Shown: positions 16,379-24,983 of the stretch, in pieces | How the letters are laid out: each line of letters opens with the position of its first letter | Position numbering within the stretch: position 1 is the first letter of the stretch | Source: Verrucomicrobiota bacterium | GTDB lineage: Bacteria > Verrucomicrobiota > Lentisphaeria > JABSQK01 > JAJFLO01 | Assembly (NCBI GenBank): GCA_021772615.1 | Contig: JAJFLQ010000179.1 | Span: 1-52,909, forward strand | Direction: 5' to 3' | Length of the DNA stretch: 52,909 bases | Notes under the pieces: model-generated | Databases searched by the model: none | Told to the model about the DNA's origin: nothing | Seen by the model: the letters and a program-made list of their open reading frames with translations, nothing else | Made by a program: the position numbers and the translations under genes

Positions 16379-18001
16379 CTAAGTGCTGTCGGTTTGGAAT
16401 CGGCCCCACACCGATTCCAGGGACGTACAGATCTCTCCCAGCGTTGCGTGGGCACGGACACAGTTGATAATGGCAGGCATCATATTTTTCGCCGAACCGG
16501 CAGTTGTGCGCAATTTCCGCAAGCTCGATTCCAGTTCGTCCTTGTTTCGTCTAGAGCGGTATTCCTGCAGATACTTAATTCTTCCGCAGGTGTCGTCCGT
16601 GGCCGATTTCTGCACGATCTGATCGGGTTCATGATCTTTATCTACAAAGCGATTAACACCGACCATGACCTGTCGGCCGTCGTCCAGTCTGACCTGGGTG
16701 CGATATGCCGCCTCACGAATTGCCGCCTGGGGAAAGCCCGCCTTAATCGCCTCGGCTGCACCTCCTAACTCGTCAATTTCGCGAATTAATTCATGAGCCT
16801 TATCGGCAATCTCACTGGTCAACGATTCAATCAACGGTGCACCACCCAAAGGGTCCGCTACGTCGGCAATGCCACTTTCATAGGCTATGATCTGCTGTGT
16901 GCGCAACGCGGTACGAGCAGCTTCCTGCGTCGGGAGCGAAATGGCCTCGTCTCGCGCGTTGGTGTGAAGCGATTGGGTGCCACCCAGGACGGCAGCCAAT
17001 GCCTGAATCGTGATGCGGACAATATTATTGTCGATTTCACTGGCCGCTAACGTCGATCCTGCGACCTGTGTATGAAACCGGAGTTTGCATGACCGGTCCA
17101 GGCGGGCGTCAAAACGGTTTCTGAGAATCTCAGCCCACAGCCGTCGCGCTGCTCTGAACTTTGCGACTTCTTCAAATACCTTACTGTGTGCCGCGAAGAA
17201 AAACGAGAATCGGTCTGCGAAATCATCTACGGCCAGTCCACGACGGACAAGAGATTCGACGTAGGCAATAGCGTGTGCCAACGTAAAACCGATCTCCTGA
17301 ACGGCTGTGCTTCCAGCCTCACGTATATGGTAGCCGGATACGGATATCGCATGGAAATCCGGCATCCATGTATTGCACCAGGCGACAATATCTGTTGTGA
17401 GCCGCATTGAAGGGTCGAGGGCAAACCGCATCGTGCCGCGGGCGACATATTCCTTGAGGACGTCGTTCTGCAGCGTTCCCCGCAGCTTCGCGGGATTCAG
17501 ACCTCGCTCCTCCGCTACTACGACGAACATCGCCAACAGGATTGCCGCCGTGCTGTTGATCGTCATCGATACGGAAACGGACTCGATCGGGATCGCATCA
17601 AGGAGCGAAGCCATGTCGTCTATCGTCGAAATGGGCACGCCCACGCGTCCGACTTCACCCGCGGCTGCGTCGTCATCAGAGTCGTAACCAATCTGTGTCG
17701 GCAGGTCGAATGCGATTGAAATACCAGTCTGTCCCTCGCGCAGCAAATAACGAACTCTCTGGTTGCTGTCTCTGGCGGAACCGTATCCCGCATACTGCCG
17801 CATGCTCCATAATTGCCGGCGATACATTTCAGGATATATCCCACGGGTGAATGGAAACTCGCCCGGTAAATCGGCTGCAGTCTGGCCGACATACACGTTA
17901 TCCAATGCTGCACCATAGGATGTCTGGAAGGAATCCGATTGCTCAGGAATGCCGCCGCTACCTGGCAATACAGGATCACTGTCGTCGTCACAATTTGCCA
18001 T
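16379..18001 (-). CDS. Methylmalonyl-CoA mutase-type large subunit
   Basis: This is the catalytic TIM-barrel subunit (540 aa) of an adenosylcobalamin-dependent acyl-CoA mutase, which interconverts branched and linear acyl-CoAs by a radical mechanism. It has FPFTRGIYPEMYRR, SMRQYAGYGSARDSNQR, GISIAFDLPTQIGYDSDD, SISGYH-like SVSGYHIREAG and LGGTQSLHTNARDEAI. Length and separation from the B12 domain fit the two-subunit archaeal/bacterial McmA1/A2 type. The usual TMY is EMY here, so a methylmalonyl substrate is likely but isobutyryl- or ethylmalonyl-type activity cannot be excluded. AGGAG lies seven bases before the ATG. No MeaB-type chaperone gene is in the window. Confidence 0.92.
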   Translation of the reverse strand: MANCDDDSDPVLPGSGGIPEQSDSFQTSYGAALDNVYVGQTAADLPGEFPFTRGIYPEMYRRQLWSMRQYAGYGSARDSNQRVRYLLREGQTGISIAFDLPTQIGYDSDDDAAAGEVGRVGVPISTIDDMASLLDAIPIESVSVSMTINSTAAILLAMFVVVAEERGLNPAKLRGTLQNDVLKEYVARGTMRFALDPSMRLTTDIVAWCNTWMPDFHAISVSGYHIREAGSTAVQEIGFTLAHAIAYVESLVRRGLAVDDFADRFSFFFAAHSKVFEEVAKFRAARRLWAEILRNRFDARLDRSCKLRFHTQVAGSTLAASEIDNNIVRITIQALAAVLGGTQSLHTNARDEAISLPTQEAARTALRTQQIIAYESGIADVADPLGGAPLIESLTSEIADKAHELIREIDELGGAAEAIKAGFPQAAIREAAYRTQVRLDDGRQVMVGVNRFVDKDHEPDQIVQKSATDDTCGRIKYLQEYRSRRNKDELESSLRKLRTTAGSAKNMMPAIINCVRAHATLGEICTSLESVWGRFQTDST

Positions 18002-18176
18002 TGCGATGCTCCTGAATATTCGGATGATGAGACCAGATGGGGCCGATGTGAATTGCTAATACCCACGGGTGACAATGATCGCAAGGCGGCAGGTCTCGGC
18101 GTATGCATACCGAACGGTCTCGCACCTATAACACGCCCTTACACGCTGCACACACAATTGCCGTCTTCGCGTGGGG

Positions 18177-18986
18177 TTATCCGGTAGCGCGTGCAATCAG
18201 CGAATAGCACAATGGAAGCTTCAACGCGTTCTGTTCGAAATGTTTGAATACTTCCGAAATGTCATGGGCGTATTCCTTAAACGCCGTAATCGAGAAGCCG
18301 CTGCCCAGACAAGCACTGAATATATCAGATAGAGTGTGATGAAACCGATACATTGTCGGGCACTCATAGGGCTGCTTGTTCCAGTAGTTGTAACCTGTGG
18401 TCGTTGCACACGGCCCGGATTGGAAGTATGACGCCGAAATTCTCGGAGGATCACCCGTCTCACCCCAATGAAACATGTCCAGGATCGGATGCCTTTCGTA
18501 GATAAAAACGGCGCCATCATGCACCAGGATATTCCCGACCATTTTAAATAGCCTGTCGAGGTCGGGCATCAAGATCAGGGCGCCGACGCTGACAAAAACA
18601 ATGTCGAATTGTGAGTAGTACGATTCGGGAATCCCGTAAACATCGGACACGACTAACTCACAATCAATGTTTCCCGCGGCAGCAAGCGCCACGCCTTGGG
18701 CAATAAAGGCGTCTGAAATATCAAAACCTACACATCGCCCGGCACCGAGATTCTTGATGGAAAGAATTTCCCGGCCGTTGTTGCATGCAAGTTGCGCTAC
18801 CGACTTTCCGCGAACACCCAATTGATTGAAAATGTCGGTTTCGATATCGGTGAGATAACTGTAACCCTCGTTCTTGAAACAGGCCAATAAGTACTCGTAC
18901 CGGCATTCCCGGTGTAACGGGGCCGCCACGTTCATGGCGAGTTTATTCGCCTGTGTATATTCGGAGATTCTTATTTGTTCAGACAT
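18177..18986 (-). CDS. Class I SAM-dependent methyltransferase
   Basis: This 269-aa protein has a degenerate motif I in VAQLACNNGREILSI, an acidic motif in CVGFDISDAFI and FDIVFVSVGAL near motif IV. The LACNNGRE form is typical of a subgroup of small-molecule methyltransferases of unknown substrate. The ATG at 18986 has AGGA seven bases upstream. The open frame extends to a GTG at 19049 through a Gln-rich stretch coded by CAA repeats, which looks like leader rather than protein. Confidence 0.82.
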   Translation of the reverse strand: MSEQIRISEYTQANKLAMNVAAPLHRECRYEYLLACFKNEGYSYLTDIETDIFNQLGVRGKSVAQLACNNGREILSIKNLGAGRCVGFDISDAFIAQGVALAAAGNIDCELVVSDVYGIPESYYSQFDIVFVSVGALILMPDLDRLFKMVGNILVHDGAVFIYERHPILDMFHWGETGDPPRISASYFQSGPCATTTGYNYWNKQPYECPTMYRFHHTLSDIFSACLGSGFSITAFKEYAHDISEVFKHFEQNALKLPLCYSLIARATG

Positions 18987-18996
18987 TACATTGTCC

Positions 18997-19022
18997 TGTT
19001 GTTGTTCGTCTTGTTGTTGTTG
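18997..19022. repeat. CAA/TTG triplet tract in the methyltransferase leader
   Basis: Two runs of CAA triplets (minus-strand reading), separated by GACGAA, sit immediately upstream of the ribosome binding site. Such tracts can vary in length by slippage; here they would lie in the untranslated leader. Confidence 0.5.
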
Positions 19023-19071
19023 CCGCGCTGCAGAGCATCCTCGAAACACACGAGATGCGGACCGCGGCTCC

Positions 19072-19698
19072 TTATTTTGTCCGGGCGCTGTAGCTGGTTA
19101 TGAGGCAGCGATAAGAAGGAAGGTGGTTTGAGAAGAGCGTACCGAGACCTTCTACATCGTTACGCCAATCGCGATGCAACTCACATGCTGCTCCGAACCA
19201 AGTCAAGAGTTGGCAACCTGCAGCTTCCATGCGTGACCACGCGGCGTCGCGTGTGGTCTTGTTGAATGTGCCCGAGGCATCTGTGATAACAAACACCTCG
19301 TAGCCTTCCTCCCGCGCAGACAACGCGGGAAACGCCACACACACTTCTGTAACAATTCCGGCTATGATCAACTGCTTCTTACCGGTTTTCTTAATGGCAT
19401 TTACGAAATCCTCATTGTCCCAGGCGTTGATCTGACCAGGTCGCGCGATATAGGGCGCGTTCGGAAACATCGCTTTCAGTTCCGGCACTAGTGGTCCATT
19501 TGGACCGCTCTCAAAGCTGGTCGTCAGGATCGTCGGCAGGTCGAAATATATGGCGGCATCTGCCAGCGCCAGAACGTTATTTTTGAATTCATCCGGCGAA
19601 AAATCCTGGACGACGTTTGTTAGGCCCGATTGGTGATCGACGAGCAATACAGCAGCATTGTCCTTATCAAGGCGATTGTACGTGAATTGAGATGTCAT
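19072..19698 (-). CDS. Isochorismatase-family (YcaC-like) hydrolase
   Basis: This cysteine hydrolase of the isochorismatase superfamily (208 aa, the usual length of YcaC) has Asp21 in VLLVDHQSGL as catalytic acid, a Lys in VPELKAMFP and the nucleophile Cys in GIVTEVCVAFPA. DASGTFNKTTRDAAWSRMEAAG and LLTWFGAACEL match the YcaC subgroup. The ATG at 19698 has AAGGA six bases upstream. The frame stays open to 20106, but the added part has no family resemblance. The substrate of YcaC proteins is unknown. A double palindromic operator lies 245 bases upstream. Confidence 0.87.
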   Translation of the reverse strand: MTSQFTYNRLDKDNAAVLLVDHQSGLTNVVQDFSPDEFKNNVLALADAAIYFDLPTILTTSFESGPNGPLVPELKAMFPNAPYIARPGQINAWDNEDFVNAIKKTGKKQLIIAGIVTEVCVAFPALSAREEGYEVFVITDASGTFNKTTRDAAWSRMEAAGCQLLTWFGAACELHRDWRNDVEGLGTLFSNHLPSYRCLITSYSARTK

Positions 19699-20405
19699 GA
19701 TTTTTCCTTCGGATATTGGTTGATTTAGTATGTTCATTACACTGCCGCAGCCAGCGCACACCGGCAATACTATGGCGTCAGCTTCGCCGTGTTCAAATTC
19801 GAGGCAATCCGTCATCTGCACCTGCGATTGACACGGCGGTTGTTCAACGACCGATTGCCCGTGCCGAAGCCATAGCGCAGGAAACATACGACCGTCGTTC
19901 ATCGCGCGGTGGTTGTTGCAACAGCTTGGAATCATTTCAGTAATGACTATCTTAGTCATGACATACGACTTAGAATAGTCATGGAAATGGTCTAGTGTGC
20001 AGCAACCTGTCCGCCACGGAGGCGAGAAGGGCTTCGGCAAGTTATTGGAAAAGATCCATAGCGATCCGTCGACGCCGGCACCTATGTCGAGCAGGAGCGA
20101 TCGCAATGGGGTTGACGCTCAAGTCCGGTCAGTCAGTCGTTCTGGATACGGCGCCGCTCAATTGTCTGTTCGAAGAAAACGATTACTATATCGATCGAAT
20201 GGGTAGAGTTTTTGATCTGTCGGTGCTGCAGAGGCGAAAATGATAACGTCAATGGTCACGTATATTGGGATCCTCACGCTCCCAACTCAAACCGGAGATC
20301 ACAGGCTCGCGTGGCGGACGCGGAATTAGCGAATGACCGGCGATGAAAGACCGTTTCTCATCTGACGGTCGACGAACTATGAGCGTAAAAGAAGGAGCGC
20401 TGCGA
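19699..20405. other. Long intergenic region with operator-like palindromes
   Basis: This is 707 bases without a supported gene. Short frames at 19995-20243 and 19997-20206 contain protein-like pieces in different frames (KGFGKLLEKIHSDPS, ENDYYIDRMGRVFDLSV), so a decayed gene is possible. The clearest signal is the tandem dyad at 19943-19982. Confidence 0.45.
19943..19982. promoter_or_regulatory. Tandem palindromic operator
   Basis: Positions 19943-19959 are a perfect dyad, ATGACTA-tct-TAGTCAT. An imperfect second copy, read on the minus strand, occupies 19982-19966 (ATGACTA-ttc-TAAGTCG). The two copies face each other across six bases and could bind two repressor dimers. A promoter-like TTGGAA (19926-19931) with TATCTT (19948-19953, 16-base spacer) has its -10 inside the first dyad. 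HxlR/MarR-type regulators bind sites of this shape and often control isochorismatase-family genes, but no regulator gene is in view. Confidence 0.55.
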
Positions 20406-21227
20406 ATGCAGGTACGATGCTTGCGTCAGCTTGTGATGATGCGGAAGGGGTTTCGTTTTTGGGTGACCATCGGTGCACTTTCCGTTGCATCGTCTTTGCC
20501 GGGAGTGGCCGAAAGCGGCGCACCATTGGACCTCTCGGGATTTGCGCCGAATACGACACTGTTGGAGCGCAGAGATCTGGGCGACATTGGGGGAACGGCG
20601 ATCACGCATTTTGAGATTTCTTACCGGAACAGCGGCGATTCGAGCCGATTGATTCTGGGCATCGGATCGTCCTGCCCGTATCTGTCGGCAACGGTCAGCC
20701 GGTACCGCATACCGCCCGGTGAAGACGCGCTGATCTCGATCGTGTTGGACCCGGCCGGAATCGAAGGCGAGCGGAACGAGCATGTTATGATCGACGTGCT
20801 CGACGACATGGAGTGCACCGAGGTGGTCGCGTTGCGCTTTAACGTCACGCCGGTTCCGAAACCACATCTGACGCTGGAGCCCGGGGACGTGGATCTTGGA
20901 ATCGTCGTCATCGGTGACTCTGCGACGTTTACTGTACGTGTGCACAATACCGGCGATGCCGACCTGATCCTGCCCGTAGCGCCGTTCGCGGAGTCGTCCG
21001 CATTGGCGATCGAACCGGGGCCGAACGGCGCGATTTCGGGAATCCATCCCGGCGAGAGTGTGGAATGGCGGATCGTCTTTTCACCGCCGGCAAATGTAAA
21101 CTATTACGAGGAGATCGTCGACGTGCTCGTCAATGATCCTTCGGCGGAACGCCTCCGTATTCGAGCGTATGTTTGCGCAAATGATGAACTGAAGGCAGCG
21201 CTTGATCGCCAGGCGGCGCGTGAATGA
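20406..21227 (+). CDS. Secreted DUF1573/ASH-like protein
   Basis: This 273-aa protein has a signal peptide (MRKGFRFWVTIGALSVASSLPGVAE) and two immunoglobulin-like ASH/DUF1573-type repeats. The first contains SYRNSGDSSRLILGIGSSCPYLSATVSRYRIPPGEDALISI. The second contains DVDLGIVVIGDSATFTVRVHNTGDADL and GIHPGESVEWRIVFSPP. The CxC pair of typical DUF1573 is reduced to one Cys. The ATG at 20406 has AAGGAG eight bases upstream; the frame is open from 20343. Its role is unknown; such domains occur in periplasmic and surface proteins of PVC and Bacteroidota species. Confidence 0.75.
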   Translation: MQVRCLRQLVMMRKGFRFWVTIGALSVASSLPGVAESGAPLDLSGFAPNTTLLERRDLGDIGGTAITHFEISYRNSGDSSRLILGIGSSCPYLSATVSRYRIPPGEDALISIVLDPAGIEGERNEHVMIDVLDDMECTEVVALRFNVTPVPKPHLTLEPGDVDLGIVVIGDSATFTVRVHNTGDADLILPVAPFAESSALAIEPGPNGAISGIHPGESVEWRIVFSPPANVNYYEEIVDVLVNDPSAERLRIRAYVCANDELKAALDRQAARE

Positions 21228-21318
21228 TCATCGAGAGACGGGCTCGTTCGACAACGTCCGATAGCGGAAAATTCCCAAAGTGAATGGCGTGATTCGGGCT
21301 GGCTTGCGCCCTTCATTG

Positions 21319-21386
21319 GTTCACCGCTTCAGCCGTGGCTTTTTCGGCGCTCCGTAAGCGCAACGAACACGACTGAAGCGGTGAAC
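21319..21386. terminator. Long hairpin between convergent genes
   Basis: GTTCACCGCTTCAGCCGTG (21319-21337) pairs with CACGACTGAAGCGGTGAAC (21368-21386): 19 base pairs with one G-T. The loop contains a second small stem, GCGCT-ccgta-AGCGC. It sits in the 304-base gap where the 20406 gene and the Roadblock/Amt operon converge, so it probably ends transcription from both sides. Nothing else is recognisable in the gap. Confidence 0.6.
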
Positions 21387-21531
21387 TCCAACGAACAGCG
21401 TAAACACTGTGCCCCGCCGGGGACGTTCCAAAGCCGGGATCTTCGGGCCAGGATTCTTTACGTGAGTCGAGTTTGTTCGTTGACGCCTGTAACGCATTAT
21501 TTCTCGTCCGACACCGTTTGCGCACAGGCTG

Positions 21532-22680
21532 CTAGAGCAACTGTCTGGGCGAGAATGTGGAGGCCTCATCAAGACGTTCCGCAGCCTTGATGGCCCGGCC
21601 CAGAATCTGATCACCGGCGACCGGCCCGACATACTCACAGAGAAACACGTAAATGGTGTGTGTGACTGCGGCCATTTCTGCGACACTGAAGGCCAAGGTC
21701 AGTTCGGTGTCACCGGCGTGTCGGCACCAATTCTGAAGCTCGCCTGTTGCCGCGCCTCCGACGTTCAGTGTAGCGAGCGACGACTCGAGGTGTGAAAAAC
21801 ATCGTTGGCAGGTTTCCGAATCAACCTTGCCGAGATTCGCGATGATATGATTGAGCAATGTATTGAACACCATCATTTCCGGACTTTGCTGCGGTTTCTG
21901 CTCCGTGGGCTCGGGCTCTCTTTCCGGGGGGATGGTTTCGGGGATATCCGTTGAGGACACAATCCATTCAGACAGTATCACTGAAGCAGCCTGATTAAAG
22001 AGCGATCGGCTGTGATCGCTCTGTATCGTGTCGCCAAGATTCATGATTAACTCCGCTACCCGTGTACTATCGAATTGCTCGAACGACTGGTCCATATCGG
22101 CAAGGACTTTTTTCATCGCGAGCGAGGCCGACGGTCCAAGATGGCGCGAGAGTTCGGTGCGTAACCTCAGAATGTCCTGTCTCGGAAGCGGAACAACATG
22201 TTGTTTCACCGCGACATTGGACATGGTATTTTGACTTGCCGCAACGTAGCTCTTCTGATACGACACCGCCGGACCCCACGGCGATGCGGACTGGGCCGCT
22301 ACCGATACAGCGCCCGAGTCCAATGCGCCGATGACGCCATCCGCCTTTTTCAGGGCCATCTTAACCGCGATTCCGAGCATGGTTGCATTCACATTCGTCG
22401 CCGTGAGGATAACCAGAACCGTCGATTTCGACGTCCGCACCATGATCTCCGTATGCTTGTAATGGTAGTGAAACTCGGTGCATTGGACGCCCAGTTCCCG
22501 AATGTTTAATTGCAGATCCGTTATTTCTCCGACGACAGCGGTCATCACGTTTTGGTCATACACCTCCGGCACCATCATGGCTTTTATGTCTCCGCCGCCA
22601 TCGGCGCATGCGACGCCTGCCACACCCGGTACCGAGAGGACCTTTTCCAGGATTTTCTGTAGTTCGTACTCGCTATTCAT
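21532..22680 (-). CDS. Roadblock/LC7 domain protein with C-terminal helical domain
   Basis: This 382-aa protein is the last gene of the Amt operon. Residues about 1-115 are a Roadblock/LC7 domain (LQKILEKVLSVPGVAGVACADGGG, VPEVYD..., ATNVNATMLGIAVKMAL). A linker follows. Residues about 165-240 (DILRLRTELSRHLGPSASLAMKKV..., DHSRSLFNQAASVIL) resemble the small C-terminal domain found on some bacterial Ser/Thr kinases (LxxELxxxxGPxAxxxVxxA). A Glu/Pro-rich linker (about 250-275) leads to a further helical region. Roadblock proteins usually dimerise and bind small GTPases such as MglA, but none is encoded here. GGTGA lies six bases before the ATG at 22680. Confidence 0.8.
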   Translation of the reverse strand: MNSEYELQKILEKVLSVPGVAGVACADGGGDIKAMMVPEVYDQNVMTAVVGEITDLQLNIRELGVQCTEFHYHYKHTEIMVRTSKSTVLVILTATNVNATMLGIAVKMALKKADGVIGALDSGAVSVAAQSASPWGPAVSYQKSYVAASQNTMSNVAVKQHVVPLPRQDILRLRTELSRHLGPSASLAMKKVLADMDQSFEQFDSTRVAELIMNLGDTIQSDHSRSLFNQAASVILSEWIVSSTDIPETIPPEREPEPTEQKPQQSPEMMVFNTLLNHIIANLGKVDSETCQRCFSHLESSLATLNVGGAATGELQNWCRHAGDTELTLAFSVAEMAAVTHTIYVFLCEYVGPVAGDQILGRAIKAAERLDEASTFSPRQLL

Positions 22681-22737
22681 TGTTCTCACCCGTTATCGTT
22701 GCGATTTCCTGACCATCTTTCGGGGCTGCATCGATAA

Positions 22738-24063
22738 TTAATGATGCAGGACGTCCTGAAACTCCGGATACCCGATCTCAAAGTGTTCAGTGTAGTCCAG
22801 TCCGCGTTGCTCGTGCAGGGTGCTTACTCGGAGGCCGCTGATCTTGTCGATGATCTTATAGCAAACAAACGATCCGCCCGCACCCCAGACAAAGGCTGCG
22901 CCAATGCCGATAAACTGCACAGCGATAATAGAGGGATTGAACATATCGCCGACCTTGAACAGGCCGGCGGCGAGCGTGCCCCACGCGCCACAGACACCGT
23001 GTACGGCGACGGCGCCGACAACGTCGTCGAGGCGGTATTTTGTGAGACACTGCACACCGACGTGCGTAAGGATACCTCCGACCAGCCCGCTGATAAGGGC
23101 AAACACGGGATCCATTGATGCGCAACCAGCGGTGATGGATACCAGCCCGCCAAGACCGCCGTTGACGGTGGTCGTCATGAGCACGGGCTTACGGGACAAC
23201 GCCATGATGGACCAGGCTCCGACGACCCCCGCGGATCCTGCCAGGTGTGTGTTCAGGAAGATGCCGCCGATACGCTCGGTGGCTGCAAACGTACTACCGC
23301 AGTTGAATCCGAACCAGCCCAGCCACAGGATGAATCCACCCATAGCAACGAGCGTAAGGTTGTGGCCGGGTATGCTGCGCGGCTTGCCGTCCGGCCCGAA
23401 TTTTCCGGTTCGTGGTCCGAGTACGACGATCGCTGCGAGTGCACACCAGCCGCCGATGGAATGGACGACGGTTGAGCCGGCAAAGTCAATAAAACCCAAT
23501 GATGCCAGCCAACCCTCGCCGCCGTAATATCCCCCCCATACCCAGCTTCCGAAGACGCTGTAAATGAACATCGTGATCACGATCGAACTGGCGATATAAG
23601 GTCCGTAGCGCATGCGCTCGGCAACGGCGCCGCTTACGATCGTGGCCGCCGTGGATGCGAACATGATCTGAAAAATGAGGACAGCATACTCGGCGCCAGA
23701 CCCGTTCGACAGAAAAAAGTGGTCCGTACCCAGCCACCCTGAAAGGTTCTTGCCGAACATGATTCCGAAACCGAACATCCAGAAGATAATTGCGCCGAAG
23801 CACATGTCGGTATAATTCTTCATGAGCACGTTGACGGTATTCTTGGCGCGTGTGCTGCCGCCTTCGAGAAGCGCAAATCCCGCCTGCATGATAAACACCA
23901 GTGCCGCCGCAATCAGCACCCACATGATATCCATATCCGTCATGCTTTGGAATATGGACGTTGTCTCATCGGCGCCGGCATTTGCGGCGCCGAGGAAGAT
24001 TGCTGGTTTGAAAAATCGATATGGCGTGCAGCGCGATAGCGGTGACCGGTGATGTTTTGTCAT
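22738..24063 (-). CDS. amtB: Ammonium transporter (Amt/AmtB family)
   Basis: This is an eleven-helix ammonium channel (441 aa) starting from an N-terminal leader. It has DIMWVLIAAALVFIMQAGFALLEGG, the signature DFAGSTVVHSIGGW with the first twin His, and VAVHGVCGAWGTLAAGLF with the second. The cytoplasmic tail ends LHEQRGLDYTEHFEIGYPEF, the normal Amt C-terminal region that contacts PII proteins. GGAGG precedes the ATG by eight bases. Amt genes are usually followed or preceded by glnK. Here the flanking genes encode Roadblock/LC7 proteins (26 bases upstream, 57 bases downstream), which is unusual and suggests a different regulatory partner. Confidence 0.96.
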   Translation of the reverse strand: MTKHHRSPLSRCTPYRFFKPAIFLGAANAGADETTSIFQSMTDMDIMWVLIAAALVFIMQAGFALLEGGSTRAKNTVNVLMKNYTDMCFGAIIFWMFGFGIMFGKNLSGWLGTDHFFLSNGSGAEYAVLIFQIMFASTAATIVSGAVAERMRYGPYIASSIVITMFIYSVFGSWVWGGYYGGEGWLASLGFIDFAGSTVVHSIGGWCALAAIVVLGPRTGKFGPDGKPRSIPGHNLTLVAMGGFILWLGWFGFNCGSTFAATERIGGIFLNTHLAGSAGVVGAWSIMALSRKPVLMTTTVNGGLGGLVSITAGCASMDPVFALISGLVGGILTHVGVQCLTKYRLDDVVGAVAVHGVCGAWGTLAAGLFKVGDMFNPSIIAVQFIGIGAAFVWGAGGSFVCYKIIDKISGLRVSTLHEQRGLDYTEHFEIGYPEFQDVLHH

Positions 24064-24089
24064 GGAAATCCCCTCCAGAGTTAGTGACG

Positions 24090-24596
24090 TTATGCGGTTT
24101 GGTTCGTGACCAGATGCAGCGATGCCGCATGATCGGCTACTGTGGCGACAGGTGTAGTTTCCGATAAATTGCCGTTTGTTGCCATCGCGACGCCGGTTTC
24201 CGTGCCGGGCGATTTCGGCTTTGCCGGCGTCTTGCGCGAAAAGGTCAGCAGCCGGATGATCCTCTTGCGGAAGGCGTTCGTCGAAATGTTGAGTAACGGC
24301 ACACTCATATCGGGCATGCTCATAATGATTAAGAATCCTTTGCGAATATTCTTGATAACAACTCTGATATTTTCGAAGTGGAAAATTACGTCATCCGCGC
24401 CCGACCCGTACTCGCGGATATTGAGCAAACTGTCCACCACGCGTTTCGCAACGGCCTCTATTGTTTCCGGCTCGTACATCGCCGGCATGCGTGCAGCGAT
24501 GATGCCACCCCTGTTGTCCGAAGCAATCACGCCTGTGACGCCTTCAATGCCTACGATATCACCAAGAATTTCATCGATTTCATGTTGTTCAGTCAT
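24090..24596 (-). CDS. Roadblock/LC7 domain protein
   Basis: This 168-aa protein has a Roadblock/LC7 domain over residues about 5-110: IDEILGDIVGIEGVTGVIASDNRGGIIAAR..., then MPAMYEPETIEAVAKRV, the strand VIFHFENIRVVIK and the final helix LLNISTNAFRKRI. A ~55-residue basic and Ser/Thr/Ala-rich tail follows, probably disordered and possibly a phosphorylation target of the operon's kinase. AAGGA is eight bases before the ATG. It lies 11 bases after the preceding Roadblock gene. Confidence 0.8.
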   Translation of the reverse strand: MTEQHEIDEILGDIVGIEGVTGVIASDNRGGIIAARMPAMYEPETIEAVAKRVVDSLLNIREYGSGADDVIFHFENIRVVIKNIRKGFLIIMSMPDMSVPLLNISTNAFRKRIIRLLTFSRKTPAKPKSPGTETGVAMATNGNLSETTPVATVADHAASLHLVTNQTA

Positions 24597-24607
24597 GGAA
24601 GTTTTCC

Positions 24608-24955
24608 TTATTCATCCTCGATATCGAGATTGCCTACGATGGAATTGATACGGCCCTCCACTTTTGAGATACTCGATTTCTCGCTCAGGCGAATTCCGAC
24701 GAAATAGTCCAAAATGCGATGTACAATCAGCTTGATTTTCTTGCCCGACAACGACGTGTACACCAGAGGGTCGAGCCCGAGGTGTTCCTCCAACGCCAGG
24801 CCAGAGCGGCCAATGAACGTGAGCAGTGCGGCGAATTCGTCGGTGTCGTCAATATTCATGCCGGCGATATATGTACCTGTGTCATCGGCTGCGGCCAGTC
24901 CCGCTACTTCGGGAATGGTTTGCAGTTCGTGGAACAATGAATCCATCCAATTCAT
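24608..24955 (-). CDS. Small Roadblock/LC7 domain protein
   Basis: This is a single-domain Roadblock protein (115 aa): DSLFHELQTIPEVAGLAAADDTGTYIAG (first helix and strands), FAALLTFIGRSGLALEEHLG, the central strands VYTSLSGKKIKLIVHRILDYFVGIRL, and a final helix. A GGAGGGG run precedes the ATG. It lies between the kinase (28 bases upstream) and the second Roadblock gene (11 bases downstream). With two partners in the operon it could form heterodimers. Confidence 0.8.
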   Translation of the reverse strand: MNWMDSLFHELQTIPEVAGLAAADDTGTYIAGMNIDDTDEFAALLTFIGRSGLALEEHLGLDPLVYTSLSGKKIKLIVHRILDYFVGIRLSEKSSISKVEGRINSIVGNLDIEDE

Positions 24956-24983
24956 GATTCTACCCCCCCTCCTGTTCGTTGTC

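Noticed and set aside
19699..20106. Upstream extension of the isochorismatase-family frame (136 extra codons)
   Set aside because: The family starts at the ATG at 19698 with a good ribosome binding site; the extension runs through the palindromic operator.
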